Notes under the pieces: model-generated
What the model saw: the letters and a program-made list of their open reading frames with translations, nothing else
Told to the model about the DNA's origin: nothing
Databases searched by the model: none
In this document: positions 11,158 to 21,680 of the stretch, one piece after another
Layout: every line of letters starts with the position of its first letter
How positions within the stretch are numbered: position 1 is the first letter of the stretch
Assembly (NCBI RefSeq): GCF_016632365.1
Contig: NZ_JAEPBH010000029.1
Location: 1-44,342 of the forward strand
Direction of reading: 5' to 3'
Length of the DNA: 44,342 nt
Source of the DNA: Tenebrionibacter intestinalis
Lineage (GTDB): Bacteria; Pseudomonadota; Gammaproteobacteria; Enterobacterales; Enterobacteriaceae
Position numbers and translations under genes: made by a program

Positions 11158-12390
11158 TTATTCTCTCCCCCGGCGCTGGGTGTCATTGCGCTGCGCATTC
11201 GCGCGGCGCTGGTCCATGATATCGCCACTGTTGGATGACGCAGGGCGATTAGCGCGCTTGCTGCTGTCTGCCGCAGGCGGAAGACGCAGCAGATCGCTGT
11301 CGCTACCGCGCTTTACGTCGGCCTGCGCCCCGCCTTTAAGCATCTGATCCAGCGGCAACACCATCAGGTTGCCGCCCTTATCGTTAACCAGCACTTTGCG
11401 GGTATTGCTGAGCACTTTCTCCATTGTTTCGATATAGAGACGCTCGCGGGTAATTTCCGGCGCTGCTTTGTACTCCGGCAGGATACGCGCGAAGCGGGAC
11501 ACTTCGCCCTGCGCCTCCAGCACAGTCTGCGTCTTGTACGCGCGCGCCTCTTCAAGAATACGCTGCGCCTGGCCGTTGGCGCGCGGCTGCACTTCGTTGG
11601 TATAAGCCTCGGCCTCGCGAATATATTGCTGCTCGTTTTCACGCGCCGCAATGGCGTCGTCGAACGCAGACTTCACTTCTTCCGGCGGACGCGCCGCCTG
11701 GAAGTTGACGTCCAGAAGCGTAATGCCCATATTGTACGGTCGGATCGTTTCCTCAAGTTCGCGCTGCGTGTCGCTACGAATAATCGTGCGGCCTTCCGTC
11801 AGAATTTTATCCATCGTATATTTGCCGATAACGCCGCGCAGCGCGCTGTCCGTAGCCTGGCGCAGGCTGTCATCGGCGCTGGTAACGCTGTATAAATAGC
11901 GCTGCGGATCGGTCACGCGGTACTGCACGTTCATTTCCACGCGCACAACGTTTTCATCAGACGTCAACATTACGCCGGAGGCTGCCAGTTCACGCACGGA
12001 TTCCACATTAACCGCACGCACGTCATCGATAAAAGTCGGTTTCCAGTTAAGGCCAGGCTCAACCAGATGATCGAATTTGCCAAAACGCGTTACAACGCCG
12101 CGTTCGGCTTCTTTAATGGTATAAAAACCGCTGGCGGCCCAGCCGATAACCGCAATAGCGGCAACGAGGCCAATCACTTTGCCGCCGGTCTGGCCACGCG
12201 GCCCCTGAGCGCCGCCTTTATTGCCGCCGCCGATACCGCCGAGCTTTTTACTCAGCTTACGAAAAATATCATCCAGATCGGGCGGCCCCTGCTCGCGGCC
12301 GCCCTTATTTCCCCCAGAGTCGCCGCCGGGCTTGCTGCTTCCCCACGGGTCGCGGTCCTGTCCGTTATTACCGGGCTGATTCCACGCCAT
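11158..12390 (-). CDS. hflK: HflK, modulator of FtsH protease
   Basis: HflK is the partner of HflC in the FtsH-HflKC supercomplex. The start chosen is the ATG at 12390 (MAWNQPGNNGQDRDPWG), giving 410 aa. It matches the E. coli N-terminus; the frame stays open 15 codons further upstream without homology. The order is a cytoplasmic Gly/Asn/Gln-rich tail (1-65), a transmembrane helix (about 73-93), the SPFH domain, a coiled coil rich in Ala, Glu and Arg, and a low-complexity C-terminus with Arg and Asn. E. coli HflK is 419 aa. Confidence 0.96.
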   Translation of the reverse strand: MAWNQPGNNGQDRDPWGSSKPGGDSGGNKGGREQGPPDLDDIFRKLSKKLGGIGGGNKGGAQGPRGQTGGKVIGLVAAIAVIGWAASGFYTIKEAERGVVTRFGKFDHLVEPGLNWKPTFIDDVRAVNVESVRELAASGVMLTSDENVVRVEMNVQYRVTDPQRYLYSVTSADDSLRQATDSALRGVIGKYTMDKILTEGRTIIRSDTQRELEETIRPYNMGITLLDVNFQAARPPEEVKSAFDDAIAARENEQQYIREAEAYTNEVQPRANGQAQRILEEARAYKTQTVLEAQGEVSRFARILPEYKAAPEITRERLYIETMEKVLSNTRKVLVNDKGGNLMVLPLDQMLKGGAQADVKRGSDSDLLRLPPAADSSKRANRPASSNSGDIMDQRRANAQRNDTQRRGRE

Positions 12391-12576
12391 GTTTATGCTC
12401 CATAATTGTTGTGCGGTGATATACCTTTCACACATTCTGCGCCGTTACATGACAAACCGCCGTTTCCGCCCCTGACGCCAGGCGCCGGGAAAGTCGTTCA
12501 GCCATCGTTGCGATGCAGCCCAGAAGTGCCTGATATCCCCAATTGGGAAGAAAGTCTTCAGGCAGGCTGGCAAGGT

Positions 12577-13857
12577 TTACACAAGGTAATCCGCCAGCCC
12601 CGGTTCTTGCTTACAGAGTCGCCGCCAGTCGACTACAGGCAATCTCACCTGTAGCCCAATGCTGCCGTCTTCCTCCATCCACTCTTTTTCTATCGCCTGA
12701 AGCTGATAAAACCGGCTGCGCAGCCGCCCTGCCTGCGGCGGGAGCAACAGCGTATGCTGTGCTAACTCACCGCAAAGGCGCTCTGTCAAAGCCTGGTAAA
12801 GTAGTGGCAAACCAGCGCCGGTCTGCGCAGAAAGCCAGACCCGCACCGGTATATTTTCTTCATTTCTGTCGATACGCGGCACAAAATCCTCCAGCATATC
12901 GATTTTGTTCATAACCAGTAGCGTTGGCAGTTCCCTGGCATCAATTTCCTCAAGCACCAACTCTACGGCTTCAATATTTTCCTTCACCCGCAGATCGGCG
13001 GCGTCAATCACATGCAGCAAAAGCGTGGCTTGTCGGGTTTCCTGTAACGTCGCCTTAAATGCCGCGACCAAATCATGCGGAAGATGGCGGATAAAACCAA
13101 CCGTATCAGCCAGCACAGTTTCGCCGACATCAGCAACGTCAATGCGACGCAGCGTCGGATCCAGCGTCGCAAAAAGCTGGTCTGCGGCGTACACTTGCGC
13201 CGACGTCAGGCTATTAAACAGGGTGGATTTACCGGCGTTGGTGTAGCCCACCAGAGAAACGGTCGGCACGTCGGCGCGCGTGCGTGCGCGTCGGCCTTGC
13301 TCGCGCTGTTTTTCAACTTTTTCAAGGCGAGAAAGGATCTGACTGATGCGATTACGCAGCAGGCGGCGGTCGGTTTCCAGTTGCGTTTCACCGGGGCCGC
13401 GCAGCCCAATACCGCCTTTCTGGCGCTCAAGGTGGGTCCAGCCGCGCACCAGACGCGTCGCCAGATGGCGCAACTGCGCCAGCTCAACCTGCAGCTTACC
13501 TTCATGAGTACGCGCACGCTGGGCGAAAATATCTAAAATCAGGCCAGTGCGGTCAATAACGCGGCACTCGCACAGCCGCTCAAGGTTACGTTCCTGAGCC
13601 GGGGTCAACGCATGGTCGAAGAGCACAACTGATGCGCCGGTGGCTTTAACGGCATCAGCAATTTCTGCTGCCTTGCCTTCACCAACAAAATACTTAGGGT
13701 GCGGAGCCTTACGGGTACCGGTAACCACCTGCAAAGCCTCGACACCTGCGGAAGAAACCAGAGATTCGAATTCCTGGATATCTTCCATGTCTTTGTCTTG
13801 CACAAACCAGATGTGGACCAGCACCGCCTGCTCACCGGCATCATAACGGTCAAACAA
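12577..13857 (-). CDS. hflX: GTPase HflX, ribosome rescue and splitting factor
   Basis: HflX is a GTPase that splits 70S ribosomes after heat or other stress. The 426 aa equal the E. coli length. An N-terminal HflX domain (1-190, with GGIGLRGPGETQLETDRR) precedes the G domain. G1 is GYTNAGKST near residue 204, G3 is DTVGF and G4 is NKID. The start codon is TTG, supported by full identity of the first residues with E. coli (MFDRYDAGEQAVLVHI). It lies 77 bp downstream of hfq in the same operon. Confidence 0.97.
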   Translation of the reverse strand: MFDRYDAGEQAVLVHIWFVQDKDMEDIQEFESLVSSAGVEALQVVTGTRKAPHPKYFVGEGKAAEIADAVKATGASVVLFDHALTPAQERNLERLCECRVIDRTGLILDIFAQRARTHEGKLQVELAQLRHLATRLVRGWTHLERQKGGIGLRGPGETQLETDRRLLRNRISQILSRLEKVEKQREQGRRARTRADVPTVSLVGYTNAGKSTLFNSLTSAQVYAADQLFATLDPTLRRIDVADVGETVLADTVGFIRHLPHDLVAAFKATLQETRQATLLLHVIDAADLRVKENIEAVELVLEEIDARELPTLLVMNKIDMLEDFVPRIDRNEENIPVRVWLSAQTGAGLPLLYQALTERLCGELAQHTLLLPPQAGRLRSRFYQLQAIEKEWMEEDGSIGLQVRLPVVDWRRLCKQEPGLADYLV

Positions 13858-13934
13858 GCGTATAACCTCTCAAAAATACCAGCGGGGAACGCAGATAACC
13901 TGGTCCCCCGACATGGAACGACAGCCCGGTTACC

Positions 13935-14249
13935 TTATTCGGTATCGTCGCTGTCCTGCTGTTGCGCAGAAGACGACGGCTGCGCGTTATTATTACTGTG
14001 ATGATAACTACTGGACCCGCCACCGGTATTGTTACTGTGGTGAGAAACCGGACGAGAAGGCACGACAGTAGAAATTGCGTGTTTATAGACCATCTGGCTG
14101 ACCGTGTTTTTCAACAGGATGACAAACTGATCGAAAGACTCAATCTGACCTTGCAGCTTAATACCATTCACCAAATAAATAGAAACCGGAACGCGTTCCC
14201 GACGCAATGCGTTCAGGAACGGATCTTGCAAAGATTGCCCCTTAGCCAT
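13935..14249 (-). CDS. hfq: RNA chaperone Hfq
   Basis: Hfq is a hexameric Sm-like protein that pairs small RNAs with mRNAs. The 104 aa consist of the Sm core (1-70) with the Sm2 motif YKHAIS and the proximal-face residues [16 protein letters not shown] flexible tail rich in His, Ser, Asn and Gln ends in acidic residues (DSDDTE), as needed for RNA release in E. coli. The core is essentially unchanged from E. coli; the tail is two residues longer. Confidence 0.98.
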   Translation of the reverse strand: MAKGQSLQDPFLNALRRERVPVSIYLVNGIKLQGQIESFDQFVILLKNTVSQMVYKHAISTVVPSRPVSHHSNNTGGGSSSYHHSNNNAQPSSSAQQQDSDDTE

Positions 14250-14356
14250 TCTATCTTTTCCTTATAGCTTGTTGTTTATACTTGCGAACCTACAGGCTCT
14301 GAAAAATATGTCAAAATTTGCACACGAGACGCCTTAATTGTACACGTTCATTAATG

Positions 14357-15307
14357 TTACGCACTAACAACCTGCACCACTTCGTCAAGAGCTGACTTTG
14401 GATTGCCAGAGTCCAGCCAGTGAACCTCTTTCCAACCGCGTAGCCACGTCATCTGACGTTTAGCCAGTTGCCTCGTTGCGCAAATGCCGCGATAAACCAT
14501 CTCATCGTATGTGATCTCCTCCCTCAGATAGGACCACATCTGACGGTACCCCACACAACGGACGGAAGGCATATCCCTATGCAAGTCTTCGCGGGCAAAA
14601 AGCGCCCGCGCCTCGGCTTCAAAACCCGAAGCCAACATCTGATGAAAACGCTGCTCAATCTTATGATGGAGCAGTTCACGGCTCGCCGGGGCGATGGCGA
14701 ACTGATACACCTGATACGGCAGAGCGTCTCCCGACGTACGCGTCAGCTCCGTTAAAGTTTTACCCGAAATAAAAAAAACTTCCAGTGCCCGGGAGAGCCT
14801 TTGCGGATCGTTTGGGTGAATACGCTGCGCCGACGCCGGATCGATATCCTGCAGTTGCCGGTGTAGCGCATCCCATCCCTGCTCTGCCGCCTGTTGTTCA
14901 ATACGGCTACGTACGGCTGGATCTGCGCAAGGCAGCGGTGAAAGCCCTTCCAGCAGCGCCCTGAAATAAAGCATTGTGCCGCCTACCAACAGCGGAATAC
15001 GCCCGGCAGCGGTGATGTCTGCCATTTCAGCCAGCGCATCGCGGCAAAAATCTGCCGCAGAATAGACCTGCGCCGGGTCAAGTATATCCAGCAAACGGTG
15101 CGGCGCCTGCGCCAGCTCGTCAGGGCCAGGCTTTGCCGTACCAATATCCATGCCCTTGTAAACAAGCGCCGAATCAACGCTTATTAACTCAACGGGCAGA
15201 ATCTTACGTAGTTGGACGGCCAGCGCCGTTTTCCCTGAAGCCGTCGGCCCCATAAGAAAAATGGCTTTTGGCAGATCCGCTTTATTTATTTTTTCGACTT
15301 CAGTCAT
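14357..15307 (-). CDS. miaA: tRNA dimethylallyltransferase MiaA
   Basis: MiaA transfers dimethylallyl to N6 of A37 in tRNAs that read UNN codons, the first step to ms2i6A. The 316 aa have the P-loop GPTASGKT at residues 20-27, the substrate-binding [17 protein letters not shown], and the [11 protein letters not shown] and [14 protein letters not shown] segments. The start overlaps the end of mutL by 8 bp (ATGACTGA), indicating translational coupling. hfq follows 107 bp downstream. Confidence 0.97.
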   Translation of the reverse strand: MTEVEKINKADLPKAIFLMGPTASGKTALAVQLRKILPVELISVDSALVYKGMDIGTAKPGPDELAQAPHRLLDILDPAQVYSAADFCRDALAEMADITAAGRIPLLVGGTMLYFRALLEGLSPLPCADPAVRSRIEQQAAEQGWDALHRQLQDIDPASAQRIHPNDPQRLSRALEVFFISGKTLTELTRTSGDALPYQVYQFAIAPASRELLHHKIEQRFHQMLASGFEAEARALFAREDLHRDMPSVRCVGYRQMWSYLREEITYDEMVYRGICATRQLAKRQMTWLRGWKEVHWLDSGNPKSALDEVVQVVSA

Positions 15308-17207
15308 GCTTAAGCGCGTTCATCGCCGGTTGTAAATCAATCGGTTGTAATAACCCTTCTGGCGGCGACTTCACCAACTGCGGACACAGACGCTCCACAT
15401 CAGCCAGCAGAGCAATCGCCTGTGCATGGCTCCACTCGCCGTGCTCGCTCGTCAGATGCCGGGCAAGCCACCGGGCGATGCGTGCAGTATCGTTATCCGC
15501 CTGGCGGGCAAGGTAGCCTATCAGTTCAGGAATCAAGATTTGTAAATTTTGTTGTCGCAAGGGTAAAGGCACTGCGCGCACAGTCACATGGCGCGACTCA
15601 ACGGCGAATTCCATGCCGGTTTGCGCCAACTGTGGCTGCCAACGCGCCAGCGTTTTCAGCTCAGCGTCATCCAGCTTAAAGCGTACCGGAATCAACAACG
15701 GCTGCGCACGCAGCTTTTCTTCCCCCGGCGCCAACTGCGCCTGACGTAACCAGCGTTGCGCGACGGGCAACAGCAACAGCGCCAGTTGCCCGTCGCGCTC
15801 GAGCAGCGCCATATCCGGTTTCAGCACGGACAGCACGCGGCCAAAACTTTGGCTGTGGCCTGCCAGAACGTCGGCGCGTTGCATATCGGGCTGCTTGCCT
15901 GTAGGCGCTGCGGCGGGCGCATCCGGCGTTTGTAGTAGTTTTTCATACAGGGCGCCCTGACGCTTCTGATATCCCGGCGTCGCGTGCGGCCAGCCCGCCT
16001 CGCTCCCGCGCGCCGCGCCGCCTCCCGCATAACTGCTCGTCGGCGGTTCGCGCAACGCGTTACGGTTTTCCTCCCCTTTCGCCGCCCGGCGCGAAACCGG
16101 CTCTATCGGTTGGGCGAAATGATTCTGCCCTGCTGCGGCACGGTTTTCCGGTTGCCACGCAGGCAGCGGCGCGCCGTTTTCATCAGCCAGCGGTAAGGGC
16201 GGTACGGTCTGCTGTTGCAAAGCGCTCAGCACCCCCTGATAGATAAAGTCATGCACCAGCCGGGACTGATGAAAACGCACTTCATGCTTCGCCGGGTGTA
16301 CATTCACATCCACCTGGTGCGGATCGATATCCAGATAGAGCACAAAAGCAGGCAGCCTGTCGCTTCCCAGCTTCTCCTCGCAAGCCTGACGAATCGCGTG
16401 ATTAATCAGACGATCGCGCATCATGCGCCCGTTCACGTAGCTATATTGCGTTTCCGCCAGCGCTGGCGTTATTCCCGCCGGGTTGGCTATCCATCCGCGC
16501 AGCGCCAGCTCGCCGTGCTGCCATTCAATGGCCAGCGCCTGCTCTACGAATGCCGCGCCGCAAATAGCGCCAAGGCGGCGTTCGCGCGGCGCGCCCTGCG
16601 CCACTGCGCGGTACTGACGCACCAGCTTCCCGTTGTGATTCAGATTGATGGAAACATCAAAGCGCGCCAGCGCGATACGCCGCACCACTTCATCGATATG
16701 ACCAAACTCCGTTTTTTCAGTCCGCATAAACTTGCGGCGCGCCGGCGTGTTGTAAAACAGATCGAGCACTTCAAGCGTGGTGCCCTGCGGATGAGCGGCG
16801 GGCTTTACCGTAACTGCCATATCGCGACCTTCAGCGTAGGCCTGCCAGGCTTCCTGCTGGGCGGCGGTACGCGACGTCAGCGTCAGGCGCGACACCGCGC
16901 TAATACTGGCCAATGCCTCGCCGCGAAAGCCCAGACTCACAATAGCTTCCAGATCGTCGAGCGTGGCGATTTTACTGGTGGCATGGCGCGCCAGCGCCAG
17001 CGCCAGTTCATCCTTACCGATGCCGCAGCCGTTATCGCGGATGCGGATAAGTTTCGCGCCGCCGCGTTCAATATCAATATCAATACGCGTCGCGCCAGCG
17101 TCAATGCTGTTCTCCACCAGCTCTTTTACAACCGACGCAGGGCGTTCCACCACCTCGCCTGCGGCGATCTGGTTGGCAAGCTGCGGCGTTAAGATCTGAA
17201 TTGGCAT
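15300..17207 (-). CDS. mutL: DNA mismatch repair protein MutL
   Basis: MutL couples MutS mismatch recognition to MutH nicking and UvrD unwinding. The 635 aa are about 20 longer than in E. coli, the extra length lying in the central linker (about 340-450, low complexity). The N-terminal GHKL ATPase has Glu29 and Asn33 ([11 protein letters not shown]), DNGCGI from Asp58, [10 protein letters not shown] and NTPARRKF. The C-terminal dimerisation domain is present. No endonuclease motif of the DQHA type is seen, as expected for a MutH-dependent system. It lies 21 bp downstream of amiB. Confidence 0.97.
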   Translation of the reverse strand: MPIQILTPQLANQIAAGEVVERPASVVKELVENSIDAGATRIDIDIERGGAKLIRIRDNGCGIGKDELALALARHATSKIATLDDLEAIVSLGFRGEALASISAVSRLTLTSRTAAQQEAWQAYAEGRDMAVTVKPAAHPQGTTLEVLDLFYNTPARRKFMRTEKTEFGHIDEVVRRIALARFDVSINLNHNGKLVRQYRAVAQGAPRERRLGAICGAAFVEQALAIEWQHGELALRGWIANPAGITPALAETQYSYVNGRMMRDRLINHAIRQACEEKLGSDRLPAFVLYLDIDPHQVDVNVHPAKHEVRFHQSRLVHDFIYQGVLSALQQQTVPPLPLADENGAPLPAWQPENRAAAGQNHFAQPIEPVSRRAAKGEENRNALREPPTSSYAGGGAARGSEAGWPHATPGYQKRQGALYEKLLQTPDAPAAAPTGKQPDMQRADVLAGHSQSFGRVLSVLKPDMALLERDGQLALLLLPVAQRWLRQAQLAPGEEKLRAQPLLIPVRFKLDDAELKTLARWQPQLAQTGMEFAVESRHVTVRAVPLPLRQQNLQILIPELIGYLARQADNDTARIARWLARHLTSEHGEWSHAQAIALLADVERLCPQLVKSPPEGLLQPIDLQPAMNALKHD

Positions 17208-17228
17208 TGTTTCTCCTTGAATCGGCGC

Positions 17229-18548
17229 TTAGTTAGCGCCCACTAACGGCTCGGCTGCGCTGGCAATCTGCGCCGCCGCCCCTGATGGCGGCGCGGTTTG
17301 CAACGGATTCGCTATAAAATAATTGCGCAACCCCTGGTAAATCGCCTCAGCGATACGCTGCTGGAAGCTATCGCTTGCGAGCATTCTTTCCTGAGCGCTA
17401 TTGCTGATAAAACCGGTCTCCACCAGCAATGACGGAATATCCGGCGAACGCAACACGCCCAGACTGGCGTGCTCCGGGCGACGTTTATGCAGGACGCCCA
17501 CACCCTGTAACTGATTGAGTACGCTGGTCGCGACAGCATAACCAACGCGCTGTGAATGACCGAACTGTAAATCCAGCACGGCCTGGCTGAGATACGGGTC
17601 GGCCTGGCTGTTTGCCAGTACATCGCCCGCGCCGCCCAGCAGCTCGGACTGCTTCTCGTGCTGTTCCAGCCAGCCGGCCATTTCGCTGTTGGCGCGGCGA
17701 TTTGACAGCACCCATACCGATGCCCCGGTCACATCGCGATTGGGCGCTGCGTCAGCGTGAATGGAAACTAACAGATTGGCGTTCTGGCGACGCGCCACGT
17801 CTGAACGCCCCATGACTGAAATAAAGTAATCGCCATCGCGCGTCAGCACGCCTTTAAACAGCGGATCGGCATTAAGCAGCCTTTTCAGCTTGCGGGCAAT
17901 GGCGATAGTAACGTTTTTCTCTTGTGTGCCGCCTGCGCCTATCGCCCCGGGGTCCTGGCCGCCATGCCCGGCATCAATAGCGACAATCACTTGCCCGGAG
18001 GCGGAAGCGGCTTTCGCAGCGCGCGCCGGACGCACGGCGGTATTGCTGCTTACCACCGCCGTTGTGCGTTCGCTGGCGGCGCTAAACGGGTTACGCGCCG
18101 GTTCCTGCAAGCGTTGCGGCGGCGGTACTGGCCGCTTTTCCCGCTGCGCCGCAACCGGCAGCGACGCATCGGCATCAATGGTAAAAATAACCAGATAGCC
18201 CTCGCCGCTGCGCCGCTTCGCCGCGCGAATTTTACCGTTTTGCGTCAGATTGACCACCAGGCGTAGCGACTGCGTATCCTGCGCCTGTCCGGCGCGAATG
18301 CTCCTGACCAGGTTATGGCCGCTAAACTGTAGCGGCAACCCCTGAATAATGCCGCTCTGGCGAATATCCAGCGCCATCGTACGCGCGCTTTGCTGCGTGA
18401 AGGTATATTCCGGATCGCCGGCAAAGCTGAATGTGATGCGCGCCTGCGCTTCGCCATTGGAGACGCGAATATCAGATAAACTTGCCGCGTGCAGCGGTGC
18501 GCACAACACCAACAGCGCGGCGAACAACCAACGTTTAGCGCAATACAT
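17229..18548 (-). CDS. amiB: N-acetylmuramoyl-L-alanine amidase AmiB
   Basis: AmiB cleaves septal peptidoglycan and is activated by EnvC. The 439 aa have a signal peptide (about 1-21, [15 protein letters not shown]), an AMIN domain for septal targeting (about 25-125), a variable linker, and an Amidase_3 zinc domain (about 187-410). Zinc ligands and catalytic residues are recognisable in [21 protein letters not shown] and VETGFISN. It stands in the conserved tsaE-amiB-mutL order, with 14 bp after tsaE. Confidence 0.95.
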   Translation of the reverse strand: MYCAKRWLFAALLVLCAPLHAASLSDIRVSNGEAQARITFSFAGDPEYTFTQQSARTMALDIRQSGIIQGLPLQFSGHNLVRSIRAGQAQDTQSLRLVVNLTQNGKIRAAKRRSGEGYLVIFTIDADASLPVAAQREKRPVPPPQRLQEPARNPFSAASERTTAVVSSNTAVRPARAAKAASASGQVIVAIDAGHGGQDPGAIGAGGTQEKNVTIAIARKLKRLLNADPLFKGVLTRDGDYFISVMGRSDVARRQNANLLVSIHADAAPNRDVTGASVWVLSNRRANSEMAGWLEQHEKQSELLGGAGDVLANSQADPYLSQAVLDLQFGHSQRVGYAVATSVLNQLQGVGVLHKRRPEHASLGVLRSPDIPSLLVETGFISNSAQERMLASDSFQQRIAEAIYQGLRNYFIANPLQTAPPSGAAAQIASAAEPLVGAN

Positions 18549-18562
18549 GTTCTGTCTTCCTG

Positions 18563-19024
18563 TTATACAGCCAGACGCGACAATAGCGACTCTCCGGCCT
18601 GAGAAACGGCGGTTAACCGCGCCTCGCGGCCCTGCGCCTGATAAAGTAAATGGATTTCAACGTCCGGATTGGGCAATACCCCCGCCCCCTGCTGCGGCCA
18701 CTCCACCAGACAAATGGCGTTGCGATCAAAATAATCACGGATCCCCATGAACTCCAGCTCTTCAGGGTCGGCAAGGCGATAGAGATCGAAGTGATAAACC
18801 GTCAGCTTTTCCAGCGCATAAGGCTCTACCAGCGTGTAGGTCGGGCTTTTTACCGCGCCTTTATGCCCCAGCGCCTGCACAAAGCCGCGGCTGAAGGTTG
18901 TCTTCCCCGCGCCGAGATCGCCATACAGCCAAAAAACGACGCCGCCCTGGCAGGCCTGCGCCAGGCGTGCGCCCAGCGCCAGCGTTGCAGACTCATCGGG
19001 AAGATAAATTACTCGGTTCATCAT
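18563..19024 (-). CDS. tsaE: TsaE, ATPase for tRNA t6A37 synthesis
   Basis: TsaE works with TsaB, TsaC and TsaD to place threonylcarbamoyl on A37 of ANN-decoding tRNAs. The 153 aa equal the E. coli length. The P-loop GDLGAGKTT is at residues 35-43, with [23 protein letters not shown] and the conserved LVEWPQQG. Two adjacent ATG codons are possible starts; the first is used. It is 6 bp downstream of nnr. Confidence 0.96.
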   Translation of the reverse strand: MMNRVIYLPDESATLALGARLAQACQGGVVFWLYGDLGAGKTTFSRGFVQALGHKGAVKSPTYTLVEPYALEKLTVYHFDLYRLADPEELEFMGIRDYFDRNAICLVEWPQQGAGVLPNPDVEIHLLYQAQGREARLTAVSQAGESLLSRLAV

Positions 19025-19030
19025 GACAGG

Positions 19031-20542
19031 TCAGCTCACAGTCGGGTTAACAAAAGCGTAAAGCGCATTAATGACATCGCCAGCCAGCATACCGCGGGCG
19101 CCGTAGCGCCGGGCCAGCGCGTCTGCCGCCGCGCCGTGCGCCACACAGCCCGCGCTTGCGGCATCCCGGAGTGACAGTTTCTGCGCCAGCAGGGCAGCGA
19201 TGATACCGGAGAGCACATCCCCCATGCCACCACTTGCCATACCCGGATTTCCAACATCGGCAATCCCAATATGCCCATCGTTGCTGACAATCAGGCTGCC
19301 TGCGCCCTTAAGCACCACGCAACCGCCGTAGCGCCTGACTATCCGTTCTGCCGCCGCCAGGCGATCGTTTTCAACCTGCGCAACGGTACAGTTAAGCAAT
19401 CGTGCGGCCTCGCCGGGGTGCGGCGTGAGGATTCGATTCTGACGTTTATCCGGATTGTTTGCCAGCAAGTTAAGGGCGTCTGCATCCCAGAGCATCGGCT
19501 TACGAAAATTTTCAACTTTGCGTAAGGCTTTTTTGCCCCAGCTTTGCTGGCCCAGGCCCGGGCCAATCGCAACCACGTCGGCCCATTGCAGACTCTCTTC
19601 AAGCGATTCAGGCGTCAGCTCGTGTACCATCAATTCCGCGCGCGCCGTTAGCAACGGCCCGATATGCTCACTGCGCGTCAGTACGCGCACCAGTCCTGCG
19701 CCGGCGCGCAGGGCCGCCTCAGCGGCCATGCGGATAGCGCCTGCGGTACCTCTGTCGCCACCGATGATAACCAACCGCCCATGATCGCCTTTATGCGCCG
19801 TTGGCCTGCGGGGCGGCAGCCAGCCGGCAAGCTGACGCGCATCAAAGCGGGTAACGGGCGCAGGCTGCGTCTGAAGCCATGATTCCAGGCCAAGCGCATG
19901 ATAATGCAGTTTACCTACAACGTCCCGCGCTTTCCCCGTAAGCAGGCCAAGCTTAAGCGCGATGAACGTCACAGTATGATTAGCGTGGATAGCCGCGCCC
20001 GGCACAGCCCCGGTTTGCGCCAGCAGGCCAGAAGGAACATCGAGCGCGACAGCCGGAGCAGGATGGCGATTAGCGCAATCAATCAGCCTTGCCGCCGCCT
20101 CGCGCGGCGCGCTGTTAAGCCCGGTGCCCAGCAGCCCGTCGATAATAAGATCGATATCTGCCGGCCAGGGAATATCGGCGCAATGAATAGCCCCGCCGGC
20201 ATTCAGCCAGGCTGTACGGGCGGTATCGGCCTCTTCCGGCAACGGTTTGTCACTTTCCTGCGCCAACAACGTTACCGCAATACCGGCGGCCTGCGCCAGC
20301 CGCGCCACAACGTAACCATCGCCGCCGTTGTTACCGCAGCCGCAGAGAACCAGCCAGTGTCGGCTGTTCGGGTAAGCCCGCAGCGCAACCTGGAACGCCG
20401 CTTCGCCGGCACGCAGCATCAGTTCATATAACGTTAAACCCAACGCATCAGCCGCCTCTTTTTCCGCCCGAGGCAGCCAGTCTGCAAGCCAGACCTGATG
20501 TGGTATACTCGCGGCGTTATTTTTCAGGTTATGGTCCGTCAT
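19031..20542 (-). CDS. nnr: Bifunctional NAD(P)H-hydrate repair enzyme Nnr
   Basis: Nnr repairs hydrated NAD(P)H. The N-terminal domain (about 1-225) is the epimerase (GCGNNGGDGYVVARLA). The C-terminal domain (about 230-500) is the ADP-dependent dehydratase of the ribokinase fold (HKGDHGRLVIIGG, DADALN, GMASGGMGDVLSGIIA). The start at 20542 gives 503 aa beginning MTDHNLKNNAASIPH and fits the E. coli N-terminus. The frame runs 7 codons further upstream. Its ATG overlaps the divergent queG ATG by two bases. Nnr is the first gene of the nnr-tsaE-amiB-mutL-miaA-hfq series. Confidence 0.95.
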   Translation of the reverse strand: MTDHNLKNNAASIPHQVWLADWLPRAEKEAADALGLTLYELMLRAGEAAFQVALRAYPNSRHWLVLCGCGNNGGDGYVVARLAQAAGIAVTLLAQESDKPLPEEADTARTAWLNAGGAIHCADIPWPADIDLIIDGLLGTGLNSAPREAAARLIDCANRHPAPAVALDVPSGLLAQTGAVPGAAIHANHTVTFIALKLGLLTGKARDVVGKLHYHALGLESWLQTQPAPVTRFDARQLAGWLPPRRPTAHKGDHGRLVIIGGDRGTAGAIRMAAEAALRAGAGLVRVLTRSEHIGPLLTARAELMVHELTPESLEESLQWADVVAIGPGLGQQSWGKKALRKVENFRKPMLWDADALNLLANNPDKRQNRILTPHPGEAARLLNCTVAQVENDRLAAAERIVRRYGGCVVLKGAGSLIVSNDGHIGIADVGNPGMASGGMGDVLSGIIAALLAQKLSLRDAASAGCVAHGAAADALARRYGARGMLAGDVINALYAFVNPTVS

Positions 20543-21680
20543 GTCACAGCCCCTCGATCTCAATCAGTTAGCGCAAAATATCAGGCAATGGGGCAAGGAG
20601 CTCGGCTTTCAGCAGGTAGGCATTACCGATACCGACCTGCGCGCCAGCGAACCCGCGCTCCAGGCATGGCTGGATAAGCAATACCACGGCGAAATGGCGT
20701 GGATGGCGCGCCACGGCATGATGCGCGCAAGGCCCCACGAACTCCTGCCCGGCACGCTGCGCGTCATCAGCGTGCGCATGAATTATCTCCCTGCCAACGC
20801 AGCCTTCGCCAGCACGTTGAAGAACACCGGGCTGGGCTACATCAGCCGCTATGCGCTGGGTCGCGATTATCACAAGCTATTACGAAACAGGTTAAAGAGA
20901 CTGGGCGAAATTATCCAGCAACACTGCGCTTCGCTGAATTTTAGACCTTTTGTTGATTCCGCGCCCCTGCTGGAACGCCCGCTGGCGGAAAAAGCCGGGC
21001 TTGGCTGGACAGGCAAACATTCGCTTATACTCAGCCGTGACGCAGGTTCGTTCTTTTTTCTTGGCGAACTGCTCATCGATCTGCCTTTGCCGGTCGATAC
21101 CCCAACAGAGGAAAACTGCGGCCGCTGTACGGCCTGTATCACAACCTGCCCGACAGGCGCTATCGTCGAGCCCTACGTAGTAGACGCCCGACGCTGCATT
21201 TCCTATCTCACCATTGAGCTGGAGGGGGCAATTCCTGTAGAACTGCGCCCGCTTATGGGCAATCGTATTTACGGCTGCGACGACTGTCAGCTTATCTGCC
21301 CCTGGAACCGGTTTTCACAATTAACGCAGGAAGAGGATTTCAGCCCCCGCAAGCTGCTGCACGCCCCGCCGCTACTGGAATTGTTTAAGTGGAGTGAAGA
21401 AAAATTCCTGACGGTGACGCAAGGATCGCCCATTAGACGTATTGGGCATTTACGCTGGCTGCGAAATATCGCCGTTGCGCTGGGCAACGCCCCGTGGGAT
21501 GAAGCTATTTTACTTGCGTTACAAGAGCGACGGGGCGAGCATCCGCTACTGGATGAGCACATCGACTGGGCAATTGCGCGGCAAATCGCCCGGCGCAGCG
21601 ATAACGCGATCACGCTTCAGCCCCCCAAAAAACAGCGGCTTATCAGAGCCGTGGAAAAGGGGCTGCCACGCGATGCGTAA
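20541..21680 (+). CDS. queG: Epoxyqueuosine reductase QueG
   Basis: QueG performs the last step of queuosine synthesis in tRNA, reducing epoxyqueuosine with cobalamin and two [4Fe-4S] clusters. The 379 aa equal E. coli. The cluster motifs are visible as CGRCTACITTCP (about residue 193) and CDDCQLICPW (about 246). The N-terminal part matches throughout (ELGFQQVGITDTDLR) and a short helical repeat region closes the protein. It is divergent from nnr, and no room remains for a conventional promoter between the two starts. Confidence 0.97.
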   Translation: MSQPLDLNQLAQNIRQWGKELGFQQVGITDTDLRASEPALQAWLDKQYHGEMAWMARHGMMRARPHELLPGTLRVISVRMNYLPANAAFASTLKNTGLGYISRYALGRDYHKLLRNRLKRLGEIIQQHCASLNFRPFVDSAPLLERPLAEKAGLGWTGKHSLILSRDAGSFFFLGELLIDLPLPVDTPTEENCGRCTACITTCPTGAIVEPYVVDARRCISYLTIELEGAIPVELRPLMGNRIYGCDDCQLICPWNRFSQLTQEEDFSPRKLLHAPPLLELFKWSEEKFLTVTQGSPIRRIGHLRWLRNIAVALGNAPWDEAILLALQERRGEHPLLDEHIDWAIARQIARRSDNAITLQPPKKQRLIRAVEKGLPRDA

